NCBI GenBank assembly: GCA_030680575.1
Contig: JAUXVI010000054.1
Span: 1 to 64,000, forward strand
DNA length: 64,000 nt
Reading direction: 5' to 3'
Source: Hylemonella sp.
GTDB taxonomy: Bacteria > Pseudomonadota > Gammaproteobacteria > Burkholderiales > Burkholderiaceae_C
The translations under genes were made by a program, and so were the position numbers. The notes under the pieces are model-generated. The model was not told where the DNA came from. It did no database searches and saw only the letters and a list, made by a program, of their open reading frames with translations. This document shows, in pieces, positions 29,052 through 38,862 of the stretch (its first letter is position 1; each line of letters opens with the position of its first letter).

Positions 29052-31379
29052 ATGATTGCCCAAGAATTGGAAGTCAGTTTGCACATGGCGTTTGTCGAAG
29101 CACGCCAGCAACGCCATGAGTTCATCACGGTGGAGCATTTGCTTCTGGCCTTGCTCGACAACCCCAGCGCGGCTGAGGTGTTGCGCGCCTGCGCGGCCAA
29201 TATTGACGACCTGCGCAAATCGCTGTCGAATTTCATCAAGGACAACACACCGCAGGTGGCGGGCACTGACGATGTGGACACCCAGCCGACGCTGGGGTTC
29301 CAGCGCGTGATCCAGCGTGCCATCATGCACGTGCAGTCCACCGGCAGCGGCAAGAAGGAAGTGACCGGCGCCAATGTGCTGGTGGCGATCTTCGGCGAGA
29401 AGGATTCGCATGCCGTCTACTACCTGCACCAGCAGGGCGTGACGCGTCTGGACGTGGTCAATTTCATTGCCCACGGCATCAAGAAGAGCGATCAACCCGA
29501 ACCCGGCAAGGCCGCAGGTGAAGGGCCGGTCGAAAGCGAAGAGGGCGCTGGCAGCGAAAAGAGCGAGAAGGCTTCGCCCTTGGAGCAGTACACCCAGAAC
29601 CTGAACCAAGCCGCCAAAGACGGCAAGATCGATCCGCTGATCGGCCGCGAGTACGAGGTTGAGCGTGTGATCCAGATCCTGTGCCGTCGCCGCAAGAACA
29701 ACCCTTTGCTGGTGGGCGAGGCCGGCGTCGGCAAGACCGCCATTGCCGAAGGCTTGGCTTGGCGCATCACGCAAAAGGATGTGCCCGAAATCCTGGCCGA
29801 AGCCAACGTCTACTCGCTTGACATGGGCGCCTTGCTGGCGGGTACCAAGTACCGCGGTGATTTCGAGCAGCGCCTCAAAGGCGTGCTCAAGTCGCTGAAA
29901 GACAAGCCGCATGCCATCCTGTTCATCGACGAGATCCACACCTTGATCGGTGCCGGCGCGGCCTCGGGCGGCACGCTGGACGCCTCCAACCTGCTCAAGC
30001 CGGCGCTGTCCAGCGGGCAGCTCAAGTGCATCGGCGCGACCACCTTCACCGAATATCGCGGCATCTTCGAGAAAGACGCTGCGCTGTCACGCCGTTTCCA
30101 GAAGGTGGACGTGGTCGAGCCCACTGTGCCCGAGACCATCGAGATCCTGAAGGGTCTCAAGTCGCGTTTCGAGGAGCACCACAACGTCAAGTACGCCAAC
30201 GCAGCGCTGCAGGCCGCTGCCGAGTTGTCAGCCAAGTACATCAACGACCGCCATCTGCCGGACAAGGCGATCGACGTGATCGATGAGGCCGGTGCGGCCC
30301 AGCGCATTCTGGTGCCTTCCAAGCGCAAGAAGACCATCGGCAAGAACGAGATCGAGGACATCGTGGCCAAGATCGCGCGCATTCCGCCGGCCAATGTGTC
30401 CAACGACGACCGCAGCAAGCTGCAGACGCTGGAACGCGACCTCAAGAGCGTGGTCTTCGGCCAGGACAAGGCCCTGGAAGTATTGGCCTCGGCCGTCAAG
30501 ATGGCGCGCTCGGGCCTGGGCAAGCCGGACAAGCCGATCGGTTCCTTCTTGTTCAGCGGCCCCACCGGCGTCGGCAAGACCGAAGCCGCCAAGCAGCTGG
30601 CCTACATCATGGGCGTGGACCTGATCCGTTTCGACATGTCGGAGTACATGGAGCGCCATGCCGTGAGTCGACTGATCGGTGCGCCTCCGGGTTATGTCGG
30701 TTTTGACCAGGGCGGCCTGCTGACCGAGGCCATCACCAAGAAGCCGCACGCGGTGCTGCTGCTCGACGAGATCGAGAAGGCGCATCCGGATATCTTCAAT
30801 GTGCTGTTGCAGGTCATGGACCACGGTACGTTGACCGACAACAACGGGCGCAAGGCCGACTTCCGCAACGTCATCATCATCATGACGACCAATGCGGGGG
30901 CCGAAACCATGAACAAGGCGACCATCGGGTTCACCAACCCGCGTCAGGCCGGCGACGAGATGGGCGACATCAAACGCCTGTTCACCCCCGAGTTCCGCAA
31001 CCGCCTGGATGCGATCGTGAACTTCAAGGCGCTGGACGAACAGGTCATCCTGCGCGTGGTCGACAAGTTCCTGCTGCAGCTGGAAACCCAGCTGGCCGAG
31101 AAGAAGGTGGATGTCACCTTCACCGACAAGCTGCGCAAGCACTTGGCGAAGAAGGGCTTCGATCCGCTCATGGGTGCCCGACCAATGCAGCGCCTGATCC
31201 AGGACACGATCCGGCGCGCCTTGGCGGATGAGCTGCTGTTCGGTCGCTTGACCGAGGGTGGCCGCCTGACGGTGGAGCTGGACGACCGCGACGAGAGCAA
31301 GACCGAGGTTCTGCTCGACATCCAGCCCTTGCCGAAGAAAGAAGGCAAGGCCAAACCGGAAGAGGCCACCGCCGATTGA
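29052..31379 (+). CDS. clpA: ATP-dependent Clp protease ATP-binding subunit ClpA
   Basis: The unfoldase of ClpAP; 775 aa. The N-domain (about 1-142) binds ClpS; the D1 Walker A GEAGVGKT is at 222-229 and the D2 Walker A GPTGVGKT near 502-509. The ClpP-docking loop appears as IGF in [12 protein letters not shown]. The acidic linker [17 protein letters not shown] (about 157-173) between N-domain and D1 is as usual. It is 95 bases after clpS. Confidence 0.97.
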   Translation: MIAQELEVSLHMAFVEARQQRHEFITVEHLLLALLDNPSAAEVLRACAANIDDLRKSLSNFIKDNTPQVAGTDDVDTQPTLGFQRVIQRAIMHVQSTGSGKKEVTGANVLVAIFGEKDSHAVYYLHQQGVTRLDVVNFIAHGIKKSDQPEPGKAAGEGPVESEEGAGSEKSEKASPLEQYTQNLNQAAKDGKIDPLIGREYEVERVIQILCRRRKNNPLLVGEAGVGKTAIAEGLAWRITQKDVPEILAEANVYSLDMGALLAGTKYRGDFEQRLKGVLKSLKDKPHAILFIDEIHTLIGAGAASGGTLDASNLLKPALSSGQLKCIGATTFTEYRGIFEKDAALSRRFQKVDVVEPTVPETIEILKGLKSRFEEHHNVKYANAALQAAAELSAKYINDRHLPDKAIDVIDEAGAAQRILVPSKRKKTIGKNEIEDIVAKIARIPPANVSNDDRSKLQTLERDLKSVVFGQDKALEVLASAVKMARSGLGKPDKPIGSFLFSGPTGVGKTEAAKQLAYIMGVDLIRFDMSEYMERHAVSRLIGAPPGYVGFDQGGLLTEAITKKPHAVLLLDEIEKAHPDIFNVLLQVMDHGTLTDNNGRKADFRNVIIIMTTNAGAETMNKATIGFTNPRQAGDEMGDIKRLFTPEFRNRLDAIVNFKALDEQVILRVVDKFLLQLETQLAEKKVDVTFTDKLRKHLAKKGFDPLMGARPMQRLIQDTIRRALADELLFGRLTEGGRLTVELDDRDESKTEVLLDIQPLPKKEGKAKPEEATAD

Positions 31380-31399
31380 TTCCGGGCGGTTGCGTCAAC

Positions 31400-31428
31400 A
31401 AAAAAGCCTGCACATGTGCAGGCTTTTT
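31400..31428. terminator. Bidirectional terminator between clpA and the iron-binding protein gene
   Basis: A near-perfect palindrome, AAAAAGCCTGCA-CA-TGTGCAGGCTTTTT, with A and T tracts on both sides, separating convergent genes. Confidence 0.93.
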
Positions 31429-31444
31429 CATGGTTGCGGGTCGC

Positions 31445-32488
31445 TTAACGGAAGCCGACGCGATCCAGCATCTGCTGCACCTTGACGGAGTTCATGCCGA
31501 CCACGCTGATCGGGATGGTCTCGCTCTTGAACGAGCCGCCGCCCATGGCCTGCAATGCCGGGTTGCTGAGCTTGACGCCCTTGGCCGCTGGCCATTCGTT
31601 GTTGCCGTTGGCGAAGTGTTCCTGTGCCTGGGGGCTTGCCAGGTACTCCAGGAATTTGACGGCATTGGCCTGGTTTTTGGCATGGCGGGCGACGGCGCCA
31701 CCGGCGATGTTGACATGGGTGCCCCAGGTGCCCTGGTTGGGGAAGACGACGCCCACACGCTCGACCACGGCCTGGTCTTCTGCCTTGGGTGAGCGCATCA
31801 GGCGTGCCAGGTAGTAGCTGTTGGTCACGGCAATGCCGCATTCGCCTGAGGCCACCGCCTTGATCTGATCGGTGTCACCACCCTTGGGGGTACGGGCCAT
31901 GTTGTCAACCATGCCCTTGAGCCAAGCTTCAGTCTTTGGCTCGCCGAGATGCTCCAGCACGGCACCGAACAGTGAGAGGTTGTAGGGATGCGAGCCCGAG
32001 CGGATGCAGAGCTTGCCCTTGTTCTTCGGATCGCCCAGCTCCTCGTAGGTATCGACGTCCTCTTTTTTGACTTTGATCTTGTCGTACACGACGATGCGTG
32101 CCCGCGTGGAAAAGCCGTACCAGGCGGAGGTACCGTCGGCAGCTGGCTTGCCGCGCAATTGGGCCGGGATCGCATCGTCGAGTACTTTGGACTTGACGGG
32201 TTGGAACAGGCCTTCTGCTTCACCGCGCCACAGGCGGGCTGCATCGACCAGCAAGATCACGTCAGCAGGTGAAGCAGCGCCTTCGGCCTTGAGGCGGGAA
32301 ACGATGCCAGCATCATCGGCGTCGACACGGTTGATCTTGATGCCGGTCGCTTTGGTGAAACCGCTGTACAGCGCCTCGTCGCTCGGGTAGTGGCGGGCAG
32401 AATAGATGTTGAGAACCTGTTCCTGGGCGCAGGCAATGTTACCTGCCAGCACAATCGCGGTTGCCAAAGAGAAATGATGCATGCGCAT
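31445..32488 (-). CDS. Iron(III) ABC transporter substrate-binding protein (FbpA/FutA type)
   Basis: A 347-aa periplasmic binding protein. A signal peptide (MRMHHFSLATAIVLAGNIACA, about 1-21) is followed by NIYSARHYPSDEALYSGF, and by TNSYYLARL, where the tandem Tyr residues bind Fe(III) in this family. The ATG at 32488 has AAAGGG ten bases upstream; a TTG at 32506 is less likely. No permease or ATPase gene is adjacent, so the rest of the transporter must be elsewhere. A Fur-like sequence lies upstream. Confidence 0.92.
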   Translation of the reverse strand: MRMHHFSLATAIVLAGNIACAQEQVLNIYSARHYPSDEALYSGFTKATGIKINRVDADDAGIVSRLKAEGAASPADVILLVDAARLWRGEAEGLFQPVKSKVLDDAIPAQLRGKPAADGTSAWYGFSTRARIVVYDKIKVKKEDVDTYEELGDPKNKGKLCIRSGSHPYNLSLFGAVLEHLGEPKTEAWLKGMVDNMARTPKGGDTDQIKAVASGECGIAVTNSYYLARLMRSPKAEDQAVVERVGVVFPNQGTWGTHVNIAGGAVARHAKNQANAVKFLEYLASPQAQEHFANGNNEWPAAKGVKLSNPALQAMGGGSFKSETIPISVVGMNSVKVQQMLDRVGFR

Positions 32489-32518
32489 GACAATAGACCC
32501 TTTCAAACTGATTCATAG

Positions 32519-33463
32519 ATGATAAAACAAACGCGAATCATTCTTAATAATTTCCTTGCAAATCCCTGCGCCAAGTCAAGTTATGGCGTGATCCTGCTGC
32601 TGGTGTTTGTCTTGGCCGGTTGTGCCGGCGCGCCGATCAGCACGCCCGAGCCCATTGTTGCGGTACCTGAGCCAGTCAAACGACTGCCCCGTATTGGTTT
32701 GGCGCTTGGTGGCGGTGCAGCCCGTGGTTTTGCCCATGTCGGCGTGATTCAGGTGTTGGAGGAGTCCGGCATTCGACCGGTCCTGGTCACGGGAACCTCG
32801 GCGGGCAGTCTGGTGGCTGCTTTGTATGCCAGTGGCAAGACGGGTGGGCAATTGCAGCAGATTGCCGAAACCATGGAAGAGGCGACTTTTGCGGATTGGA
32901 CGCTGCCTATATTCAGCCGTGGGCTGTTGCGTGGCGATGCCTTGGGGCGCTATGTTCATGCCCAGGTCGGGGGGCGCTTGATCGAAGACATGCCGCTGCC
33001 ACTGGGCATCGTGGCGACCGATCTCAACAGCGGCAATGGCGTTTTGTTCCAGCGGGGGGATACGGCCACTGCGGTGCGCGCGTCCAGCGCAGTGCCGGCC
33101 GTGTTCAAGCCGGTTCGCATTGCCGGACGGGAATATGTGGATGGTGGTCTGGTATCGCCGGTGCCGGTGCGTTATGCGCGACAAATGGGGGCAGAACTGG
33201 TGATTGCGGTCGATATTTCCAATGCGCCGGAAATCAATCCGGCGGGCGATACGTTGCAGATCCTGCTGCAGACTTTCACCATCATGGGCCGTAGCATCAA
33301 CAACTGGGAGTTGCGCGATGCCGATGTGGTGGTCCGGCCGGCCCTGAATGGTGTGGCCAGTGCCGATTTCAATGCCCGGCGCCGTTCCATTCAGGCGGGG
33401 CGACAGGCCATGCAGCAGTTGTTGCCGCAGGTCAAGGCGGCGATAGAGGCTCGGAGCAGATAA
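32519..33463 (+). CDS. Patatin-like phospholipase, lipoprotein (RssA-like)
   Basis: A 314-aa lipoprotein with the membrane/lipobox segment VILLLVFVLAGCAG (Cys35). The patatin fold has the oxyanion loop GGGAARGFAHVG, the nucleophile Ser in GTSAGS and the catalytic Asp in DGGLVSPVP. It should hydrolyse acyl esters at the outer or inner membrane face. The start at 32519 leaves an unusually long 22-residue basic n-region and lies only 30 bases from the divergent iron-binding protein start, so a downstream start cannot be excluded. The stretch near the start is AT-rich. Confidence 0.88.
   Translation: MIKQTRIILNNFLANPCAKSSYGVILLLVFVLAGCAGAPISTPEPIVAVPEPVKRLPRIGLALGGGAARGFAHVGVIQVLEESGIRPVLVTGTSAGSLVAALYASGKTGGQLQQIAETMEEATFADWTLPIFSRGLLRGDALGRYVHAQVGGRLIEDMPLPLGIVATDLNSGNGVLFQRGDTATAVRASSAVPAVFKPVRIAGREYVDGGLVSPVPVRYARQMGAELVIAVDISNAPEINPAGDTLQILLQTFTIMGRSINNWELRDADVVVRPALNGVASADFNARRRSIQAGRQAMQQLLPQVKAAIEARSR
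32533..32551. promoter_or_regulatory. Possible Fur box upstream of the iron-binding protein gene
   Basis: GCGAATCATTCTTAATAAT resembles Fur sites of the GCGAATNATTCTTATT kind. It is 45 bases upstream of the iron-binding protein start and overlaps the first codons of the patatin gene. The match is imperfect. Confidence 0.45.
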
Positions 33464-33465
33464 AA

Positions 33466-33494
33466 AAAGGCCCCGTCATACGACGAGGCCTTGA
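33466..33494 (-). terminator. Hairpin between patatin and phasin genes
   Basis: AAGGCCCCGTC-ATA-CGACGAGGCCTT. The A7 run on its left side becomes a T7 run for minus-strand transcripts, so it best terminates the phasin transcript; for the patatin gene the T run is missing. Confidence 0.75.
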
Positions 33495-33637
33495 AGGGAT
33501 CCCTGAACCCGAAGGTGTCGAAAGGACCCGAGGAGACAACCGGTTGGAAACTGTTTAGTTTCCGATGAAATGAATTATGTCAGGGTTTTCCCTTGTCGTA
33601 AAGTCATTTCAGCTAAAAATCCAGGGTTTACCCTTTG

Positions 33638-34180
33638 TTACCGTTTGCGGGCGGCCGGCTTGCCGGCGCTCACGGCATTGGTCGCCACGGCATTGAAATT
33701 CGATTCCGCCAGTTCGGTGGCTTGTTTGACCGACTTCTGGATCGATTCCAGGGCATTGTTGGCGGCAGCCACAGCGCTTTTCATCACCGCCACAGCGGTT
33801 TCAGAACCGGCCGGCGCGTTCTTGGCGGCATTGTCGACCAAGCCCACGAACTTTTTCTGTGCGTCTGCCGCCTGGTCTTCAAAGGCCTTGCCGAACTCTG
33901 CGTTGGTCGCCGAAGCGATGTCATACAGATGACGGCTGTAAGAAACGGTCTTTTCCGCCAGGGGCTGGAACAGGGCTGATTGCAGCGCCAGCAGCTCTTG
34001 GGCGTCTTTGACGCTCAGAATGGATTGGGCTTGGCTGGAGGCCTCGGCCAGTGCCGCACGGGAGGCGGTCATGTTCAATTCAACCAGCTTCTCAACGCCT
34101 TCAAAGGCTTTGCTGGTCAGACCAAACAGGGTCTCGATGTTGGCTTTGTTGGCGGCCATGACTTGTTCGACGGTCAGCAT
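33638..34180 (-). CDS. phaP: Phasin family protein (PHA granule protein)
   Basis: A 180-aa, mostly alpha-helical, Ala-rich protein of the phasin_2 family: [21 protein letters not shown], then [22 protein letters not shown], ending in a Lys/Arg tail (GKPAARKR). Phasins coat polyhydroxyalkanoate granules and are often the most abundant granule protein. No PHA synthase is near. Palindromic TGC/GCA sites upstream suggest control by PhaR. Confidence 0.93.
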   Translation of the reverse strand: MLTVEQVMAANKANIETLFGLTSKAFEGVEKLVELNMTASRAALAEASSQAQSILSVKDAQELLALQSALFQPLAEKTVSYSRHLYDIASATNAEFGKAFEDQAADAQKKFVGLVDNAAKNAPAGSETAVAVMKSAVAAANNALESIQKSVKQATELAESNFNAVATNAVSAGKPAARKR

Positions 34181-34212
34181 AAAAATCTCCTTGAAAGATG
34201 AGCTGTGGGTTT

Positions 34213-34229
34213 ATGTTGCACTGCAACAT
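34213..34229. promoter_or_regulatory. Palindrome upstream of phasin gene (candidate PhaR operator 1)
   Basis: ATGTTGC-ACT-GCAACAT is a perfect 7+7 palindrome, 33 bases upstream of the phasin start. PhaR repressors bind TGC/GCA-rich dyads in phasin promoters. Confidence 0.6.
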
Positions 34230-34271
34230 GGATCGAATTATAGGGAGGTAAACCAGGAGTGCAAGCCTTTT

Positions 34272-34288
34272 TTGCTGCAGCGCAACAT
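34272..34288. promoter_or_regulatory. Second TTGC/GCAA site (candidate PhaR operator 2)
   Basis: TTGCTGCAGCGCAACAT repeats the half-sites of the site at 34213 and shares its GCAACAT arm; the two lie about 59 bases apart in the phasin promoter region. Confidence 0.5.
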
Positions 34289-34344
34289 ATTAGGGTTGAA
34301 GCCCTAAATCAGCACCTGAAGACGCTGACGTCAGAATCGGCTGC

Positions 34345-35274
34345 ATGAAGGCGTATTACTCCGACCATTTCGTTTTGCCGTTGCCCGCAGGGCACCGGTT
34401 CCCCATGGCCAAGTACGGCCTGCTACGCGAACGCTTGGCGCGCGAGTTGCCGCAGGTGGCCTTGCAGGAAGCGCCGCGTGCCAGTGATGGCGCATTGGCA
34501 CTGGTTCACGCACCCGCCTATATCGCATCGCTTGAGCAGGGCACGATCAGTCCGGCGGCGATGCGCGAGATCGGATTCCCCTGGAGCACCGCCATGGTGG
34601 AGCGCTCACGGCGCTCGGCTGGCGCGACCGTGGCGGCGACCCGAATGGCCTTGCACGAGGGCGTGGCGGCCAATCTGGCAGGCGGCACGCATCACGCGTA
34701 TGGCGACAAGGGCGGTGGTTTTTGTGTTTTCAACGATGCTGCTGTGGCGGCACGCCTGATGCAGGCTGAGTCGGGGCGGCAGCAGCGTCATGCCTTGCAC
34801 GTGGCCATCATCGATCTCGATGTGCACCAGGGAAACGGTACGGCGCACATCTTTCAGCAGGACGACAGTGTGTTCACCCTGTCCTTGCACGGCGAGAGGA
34901 ATTTTCCGTTCCGCAAGGAAAACAGTGATCTGGATGTGGCGCTGCCCGATGGTTGCGGTGACGAACCCTATCTGCAGGCGCTGGAGTCCGCACTCGAAGA
35001 GTTGCAGCATCGTTTCGAGCCTGGCCTGGTGATCTACCTGGCCGGTGCCGACCCGTTCGAGGGCGACCGTCTGGGGCGCCTCAAGCTCAGTTATGACGGG
35101 CTGGAGGCGCGCGACCGCCGTGTGTTCGACTGGTGCTGGCAGCGGCGCATTCCACTTGCTTTTGCTATGGCCGGTGGTTATGGCGTGAAGATTGATGAGA
35201 CGGTGCAGGTGCAGCTCAATACCTACCGGGTGGCATTGGACTACTGGCAACGCTGGCAAACCCTCAGGACCTGA
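34345..35274 (+). CDS. Histone deacetylase family protein (acetylpolyamine/acuC-like)
   Basis: A 309-aa Zn-dependent amidohydrolase of the arginase/deacetylase fold. The catalytic region GGTHHAYGDKGGGFCVFNDAAV holds the His-His pair, and zinc ligands lie in IIDLDVHQGNGTAHIF (Asp, His) and YLAGADPFEGDRLG (Asp). Bacterial members deacetylate acetylated lysines, polyamines or other amides. It starts a plus-strand run ending at 38862. Confidence 0.92.
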   Translation: MKAYYSDHFVLPLPAGHRFPMAKYGLLRERLARELPQVALQEAPRASDGALALVHAPAYIASLEQGTISPAAMREIGFPWSTAMVERSRRSAGATVAATRMALHEGVAANLAGGTHHAYGDKGGGFCVFNDAAVAARLMQAESGRQQRHALHVAIIDLDVHQGNGTAHIFQQDDSVFTLSLHGERNFPFRKENSDLDVALPDGCGDEPYLQALESALEELQHRFEPGLVIYLAGADPFEGDRLGRLKLSYDGLEARDRRVFDWCWQRRIPLAFAMAGGYGVKIDETVQVQLNTYRVALDYWQRWQTLRT

Positions 35275-35304
35275 GTCCTGCAGGCTGGCAAAATCACGGG
35301 TGCG

Positions 35305-35748
35305 ATGAATACCCAAACAGAAAAACCGAGACCCGAGAGACGCAGCGCCTACAAGGCCTTTCGCTTGATCAGCACACGCTGGATGGACAACGATGTCTAT
35401 GGCCATGTCAACAATGTCGTCTACTACAGCTGGTTCGACACGGCTGTCAATGCCCATCTGATCGAACAGGGCGCGCTGGACATCCATCAGGGCGAGACCA
35501 TTGGCCTGGTGATCGAGACCCAGTGCAACTACTTTGCCTCGTTGGCGTTTCCCCAGAACATCGAGGCCGGCATCCGCGTGGCCCGACTGGGCAACTCCAG
35601 TGTGCGCTACGAGGTCGGGCTGTTTGCCGAGGGTGAAGAACTGGCCGCGGCACAGGGTCACTTTGTCCACGTTTACGTCGACCGGCAAACGCGCCGGCCG
35701 GTGACCTTGCCGGAAAAACTCAGAACCGTGCTGGAGACGCTTGCATGA
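35305..35748 (+). CDS. Acyl-CoA thioesterase (hot-dog fold, YbgC/FadM type)
   Basis: A 147-aa hot-dog thioesterase. [30 protein letters not shown] carries the catalytic Asp (in [10 protein letters not shown]) of the 4-hydroxybenzoyl-CoA thioesterase type. The stop overlaps the ATG of the nitroreductase (ATGA), so both are co-translated. Acyl-CoA substrate unknown. Confidence 0.9.
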   Translation: MNTQTEKPRPERRSAYKAFRLISTRWMDNDVYGHVNNVVYYSWFDTAVNAHLIEQGALDIHQGETIGLVIETQCNYFASLAFPQNIEAGIRVARLGNSSVRYEVGLFAEGEELAAAQGHFVHVYVDRQTRRPVTLPEKLRTVLETLA

Positions 35749-36440
35749 CATCCCTGTCCGTGACTGACGCGATCAATTCGCGCATGTCGATCCGTGCCTT
35801 CACGCCGCAAGCCGTGGCGCGTGAACTCATCACCGAGGTGTTGCAGCAGGCCAGCCGGGCACCGTCGGGCACCAACACCCAGCCGTGGAAGGTGTACGTG
35901 CTGCAGGGCCAGAGCCGGGATACGCTGGTGGACAAGGTCTGCGCTGCCCATGACGCCTTGCGTGCCAATCCGGCGCTGGCCAGTGAATACCGCGAGGAAT
36001 ACGACTACTACCCGGAGCAATGGGTCAGCCCCTACATTGACCGCCGGCGTGAGAACGGCTGGGGTCTGTATGGCCTGCTGGGCATCGGCAAGGGCGACAA
36101 GGACAAGATGCATGCCCAGCACCAGCGCAACTACAAGTTCTTTGATGCGCCGGTCGGGCTGATGTTCACGATCGATCGCGTCATGGGCCGTGGGTCGCTG
36201 GTCGATTACGGCATGTTCCTGGAGAACCTCATGCTCGCTGCGCGTGCCCGTGGCCTGCACACCTGTCCGCAAGCCGCCTGGAACGGTTTTGCAAAAATCA
36301 TCCTGCCGCACATCGGGGCTGGGCCGGACGAGATGCTGGTGTGCGGCATGGCGCTGGGGTACGCCGATGACACGGACATCGTGAACACCTTTCATACACC
36401 GCGGGTGCCGGTGGCAGCGTTCACGCACTGGCTGGATTGA
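35745..36440 (+). CDS. Nitroreductase family protein
   Basis: A 231-aa FMN-dependent oxidoreductase of the NfnB/BluB-like nitroreductase superfamily: [15 protein letters not shown], then [18 protein letters not shown] (FMN contacts), with [21 protein letters not shown] and CGMALGYAD in the C-terminal part. It overlaps the thioesterase by four bases. The physiological substrate is not evident. Confidence 0.92.
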   Translation: MTSLSVTDAINSRMSIRAFTPQAVARELITEVLQQASRAPSGTNTQPWKVYVLQGQSRDTLVDKVCAAHDALRANPALASEYREEYDYYPEQWVSPYIDRRRENGWGLYGLLGIGKGDKDKMHAQHQRNYKFFDAPVGLMFTIDRVMGRGSLVDYGMFLENLMLAARARGLHTCPQAAWNGFAKIILPHIGAGPDEMLVCGMALGYADDTDIVNTFHTPRVPVAAFTHWLD

Positions 36441-36455
36441 TTCAAGGAGACGCAG

Positions 36456-37868
36456 ATGAGAGTGATTCGTTGGGGCTTGGCCCTGGGGCTGTTGGCCGTC
36501 TGGCCAGGCCTTGCTGGCGCTGCCGAACTCGATGGTGCTCAATTGAGTGTGCTGTGGAGCGTGCCGTTTGCCGGCATCCTGCTGTCGATTGCCGTGATGC
36601 CCTTGCTGGCACCCATGTTCTGGCATCACCATTTCGGCAAGGTGGCCGCGGCCTGGGGGCTGGCGTTTCTGCTGCCGTTTGCAGTGACTTTTGGTGTCGG
36701 GGCCGCAGCGGTCAATCTGGTGCATGCCCTGCTGGCCGAGTACGTGCCCTTCATCATCCTGCTGACAGCGCTGTTCACGGTGGCGGGCGGCATCTACATT
36801 CGGGGCAATCTGCACGGCAGCCCGGGGCTCAACACCGCCATTCTGGCCATCGGTGCCGTGCTGGCCAGCTTCATGGGGACCACCGGGGCATCCATGCTGA
36901 TGATCCGGCCGCTGATCCGCGCCAACGACAACCGCCAGCACAAGGCGCATGTGGTGGTGTTCTTCATCTTCATCGTGTCCAACGCCGGCGGCTCGCTGAC
37001 GCCGCTGGGGGATCCGCCGCTGTTTCTCGGCTTCCTCAAAGGCGTGGATTTCTTCTGGACCTTGAGCCACATCTTCCCGGAGACCCTTTTCCTGGTGGGC
37101 TGCCTGCTCGCGCTGTTCTACGTGATGGACAGCTGGTACTACCACCGGCGTGAAGAAGTCCTGCCGGTGGACCCGACGCCTGACAGCCGCAACATCGGCT
37201 TCAACGGCGTTGCCAATTTCTGGCTGCTGGGGGCCATCGTCGGGCTGGTACTGATCAGCGGGTTCTGGAAGTCCAGCGTGGTGTTCAACATCTTCGGGAC
37301 CGAAGTCGGCCTGCCGGGGCTGCTGCGTGATGCCGGCCTGATCGTCGTGACGCTGGTGTCGCTGAAGATCACGCCGGCGGCGGTGCACGTTGACAACCAG
37401 TTCTCCTGGGCGCCGATGCAGGAGGTGGCCAAGCTGTTTGCTGGCATCTTCCTGACCATCATCCCGGTGATCGCCATGCTCAAAGCCGGCGTCAACGGTC
37501 CGTTTGGTGCCGTGGTGGCTGCGGTGACGCAGCCGGACGGTTCACCCGATCCGGCCATGTACTTCTGGGCCGCCGGGGCCCTGAGCTCATTCCTGGACAA
37601 TGCGCCGACCTACCTGGTGTTCTTCAACACGGCGGGCGGCGACCCGGCCGTGCTGATGACCACGCTGGCCCCGACCCTGGCGGCCATCTCGGCCGGTGCC
37701 GTGTTCATGGGCGCCAACACCTACATCGGCAATGCCCCCAACCTGATGGTCAAGGCCATTGCCGAAGACCGGGGCGTGAAGATGCCGAGCTTCTTTGGTT
37801 ACATGGTCTGGTCGATGGCCATCCTGATTCCCCTGTTTATCGTCATGACCTTCATCTGGTTCCGTTGA
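36456..37868 (+). CDS. Sodium:proton antiporter, NhaD-like (ion transporter superfamily)
   Basis: A 470-aa inner-membrane protein with a possible N-terminal signal-like segment (about 1-23, ending LAGAAEL) and some 12 membrane segments. Conserved pieces are FMGTTGASMLMIRPLIRAN, SNAGGSLTPLGDPPLFLGFL and SSFLDNAPTYLVFFN; the TPLGDPPL motif is typical of NhaD and related Na+/H+ antiporters. The ATG has AAGGAGACGCAG upstream. It is 15 bases after the nitroreductase. Confidence 0.85.
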   Translation: MRVIRWGLALGLLAVWPGLAGAAELDGAQLSVLWSVPFAGILLSIAVMPLLAPMFWHHHFGKVAAAWGLAFLLPFAVTFGVGAAAVNLVHALLAEYVPFIILLTALFTVAGGIYIRGNLHGSPGLNTAILAIGAVLASFMGTTGASMLMIRPLIRANDNRQHKAHVVVFFIFIVSNAGGSLTPLGDPPLFLGFLKGVDFFWTLSHIFPETLFLVGCLLALFYVMDSWYYHRREEVLPVDPTPDSRNIGFNGVANFWLLGAIVGLVLISGFWKSSVVFNIFGTEVGLPGLLRDAGLIVVTLVSLKITPAAVHVDNQFSWAPMQEVAKLFAGIFLTIIPVIAMLKAGVNGPFGAVVAAVTQPDGSPDPAMYFWAAGALSSFLDNAPTYLVFFNTAGGDPAVLMTTLAPTLAAISAGAVFMGANTYIGNAPNLMVKAIAEDRGVKMPSFFGYMVWSMAILIPLFIVMTFIWFR

Positions 37869-37878
37869 GAAAGTACCC

Positions 37879-38862
37879 ATGAGCAAACCCCGTATTCTGA
37901 TCGCCCGCGCCGTCTTCCCCGAGGTCATCGAGCGCCTGTCACACCATTTCGAGGTCGAATCCAACCAGGCGGACACCGTCTGGAGCAAGGTGGAGTTGAT
38001 GGAGAAGCTGCGTGACAAGGCCGGCGCCTTCACCACCGGCAGCGACCGCATCGATGGCGAGGTGCTGGCGGCCTGCCCGCAGCTGAAGATCTGCGCCAAC
38101 ATGGCCGTGGGCTACAACAACTTCGATCTCGATGCCATGACGGCGCGCGGCGTGCTGGGCACCAACACGCCCGACGTGCTGACCGAAACCACGGCCGACT
38201 TCGGCTTTGCCTTGCTGATGGCCACGGCACGCCGCATCACCGAGAGCGAGCATTACCTGCGCGCCGGGCAATGGACCAAGTGGAGTTTCGACATGTTTGC
38301 CGGCTCCGACATCCACGGCGCCACGCTCGGCATTCTGGGCATGGGCCGCATCGGCCAGGGCATTGCCAAGCGCGGTTCGCACGGCTTTGGCATGAACGTG
38401 ATCTACCACAACCGCTCGCGCCTGGATGCCGCTACCGAGGCCGAATGCAAGGCGCGTTACGTCAGCAAGGAAGAGTTGCTGAAGACGGCGGACCACCTGG
38501 TGCTGGTGCTGCCGTATTCGGCGGCCTCGCACCACGCTATTGGCGCTGCCGAGCTGGCGCAGATGAAACGGACGGCCACGCTGGTCAACATCGCGCGCGG
38601 TGGCATCGTCGACGATGCGGCACTGGCCCAGGCCTTGCGTGACAAACGGATTGCCGCGGCCGGTCTTGATGTGTTCGAGGGCGAGCCCGCAGTGCACCCG
38701 GACCTGCTGACCGTGCCCAATGTGGTGCTGACACCCCACATCGCCAGTTCCAGCGTGCCGACACGCCTGGCCATGGCCAATCTGGCGGCTGAAAACCTGA
38801 TCGAGTTCTTCACCCAGAACAAGGCGCTGACGCCACTCAATCCACAGGTGCTCAAGGGTTAG
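37879..38862 (+). CDS. ghrB: D-glycerate dehydrogenase / hydroxypyruvate-glyoxylate reductase
   Basis: A 327-aa D-2-hydroxyacid dehydrogenase. The N-terminal substrate domain carries [17 protein letters not shown]; the NAD(P) motif is [17 protein letters not shown]; the catalytic Arg is in [14 protein letters not shown], Glu in FEGEPAVHP and His in [13 protein letters not shown]. The pattern fits GhrB/hydroxypyruvate reductases, which reduce glyoxylate and hydroxypyruvate. The gene ends 11 bases inside the convergent ybdK gene. Confidence 0.88.
   Translation: MSKPRILIARAVFPEVIERLSHHFEVESNQADTVWSKVELMEKLRDKAGAFTTGSDRIDGEVLAACPQLKICANMAVGYNNFDLDAMTARGVLGTNTPDVLTETTADFGFALLMATARRITESEHYLRAGQWTKWSFDMFAGSDIHGATLGILGMGRIGQGIAKRGSHGFGMNVIYHNRSRLDAATEAECKARYVSKEELLKTADHLVLVLPYSAASHHAIGAAELAQMKRTATLVNIARGGIVDDAALAQALRDKRIAAAGLDVFEGEPAVHPDLLTVPNVVLTPHIASSSVPTRLAMANLAAENLIEFFTQNKALTPLNPQVLKG

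Noticed and set aside
33570-33932. Plus-strand frame opposite the phasin 3' end
   Set aside because: Overlaps a confident phasin gene and has no recognisable product.
35673-37388. Long minus-strand frame of 571 codons opposite the nitroreductase and antiporter genes
   Set aside because: Gln/His/Arg-rich antisense shadow without domains.
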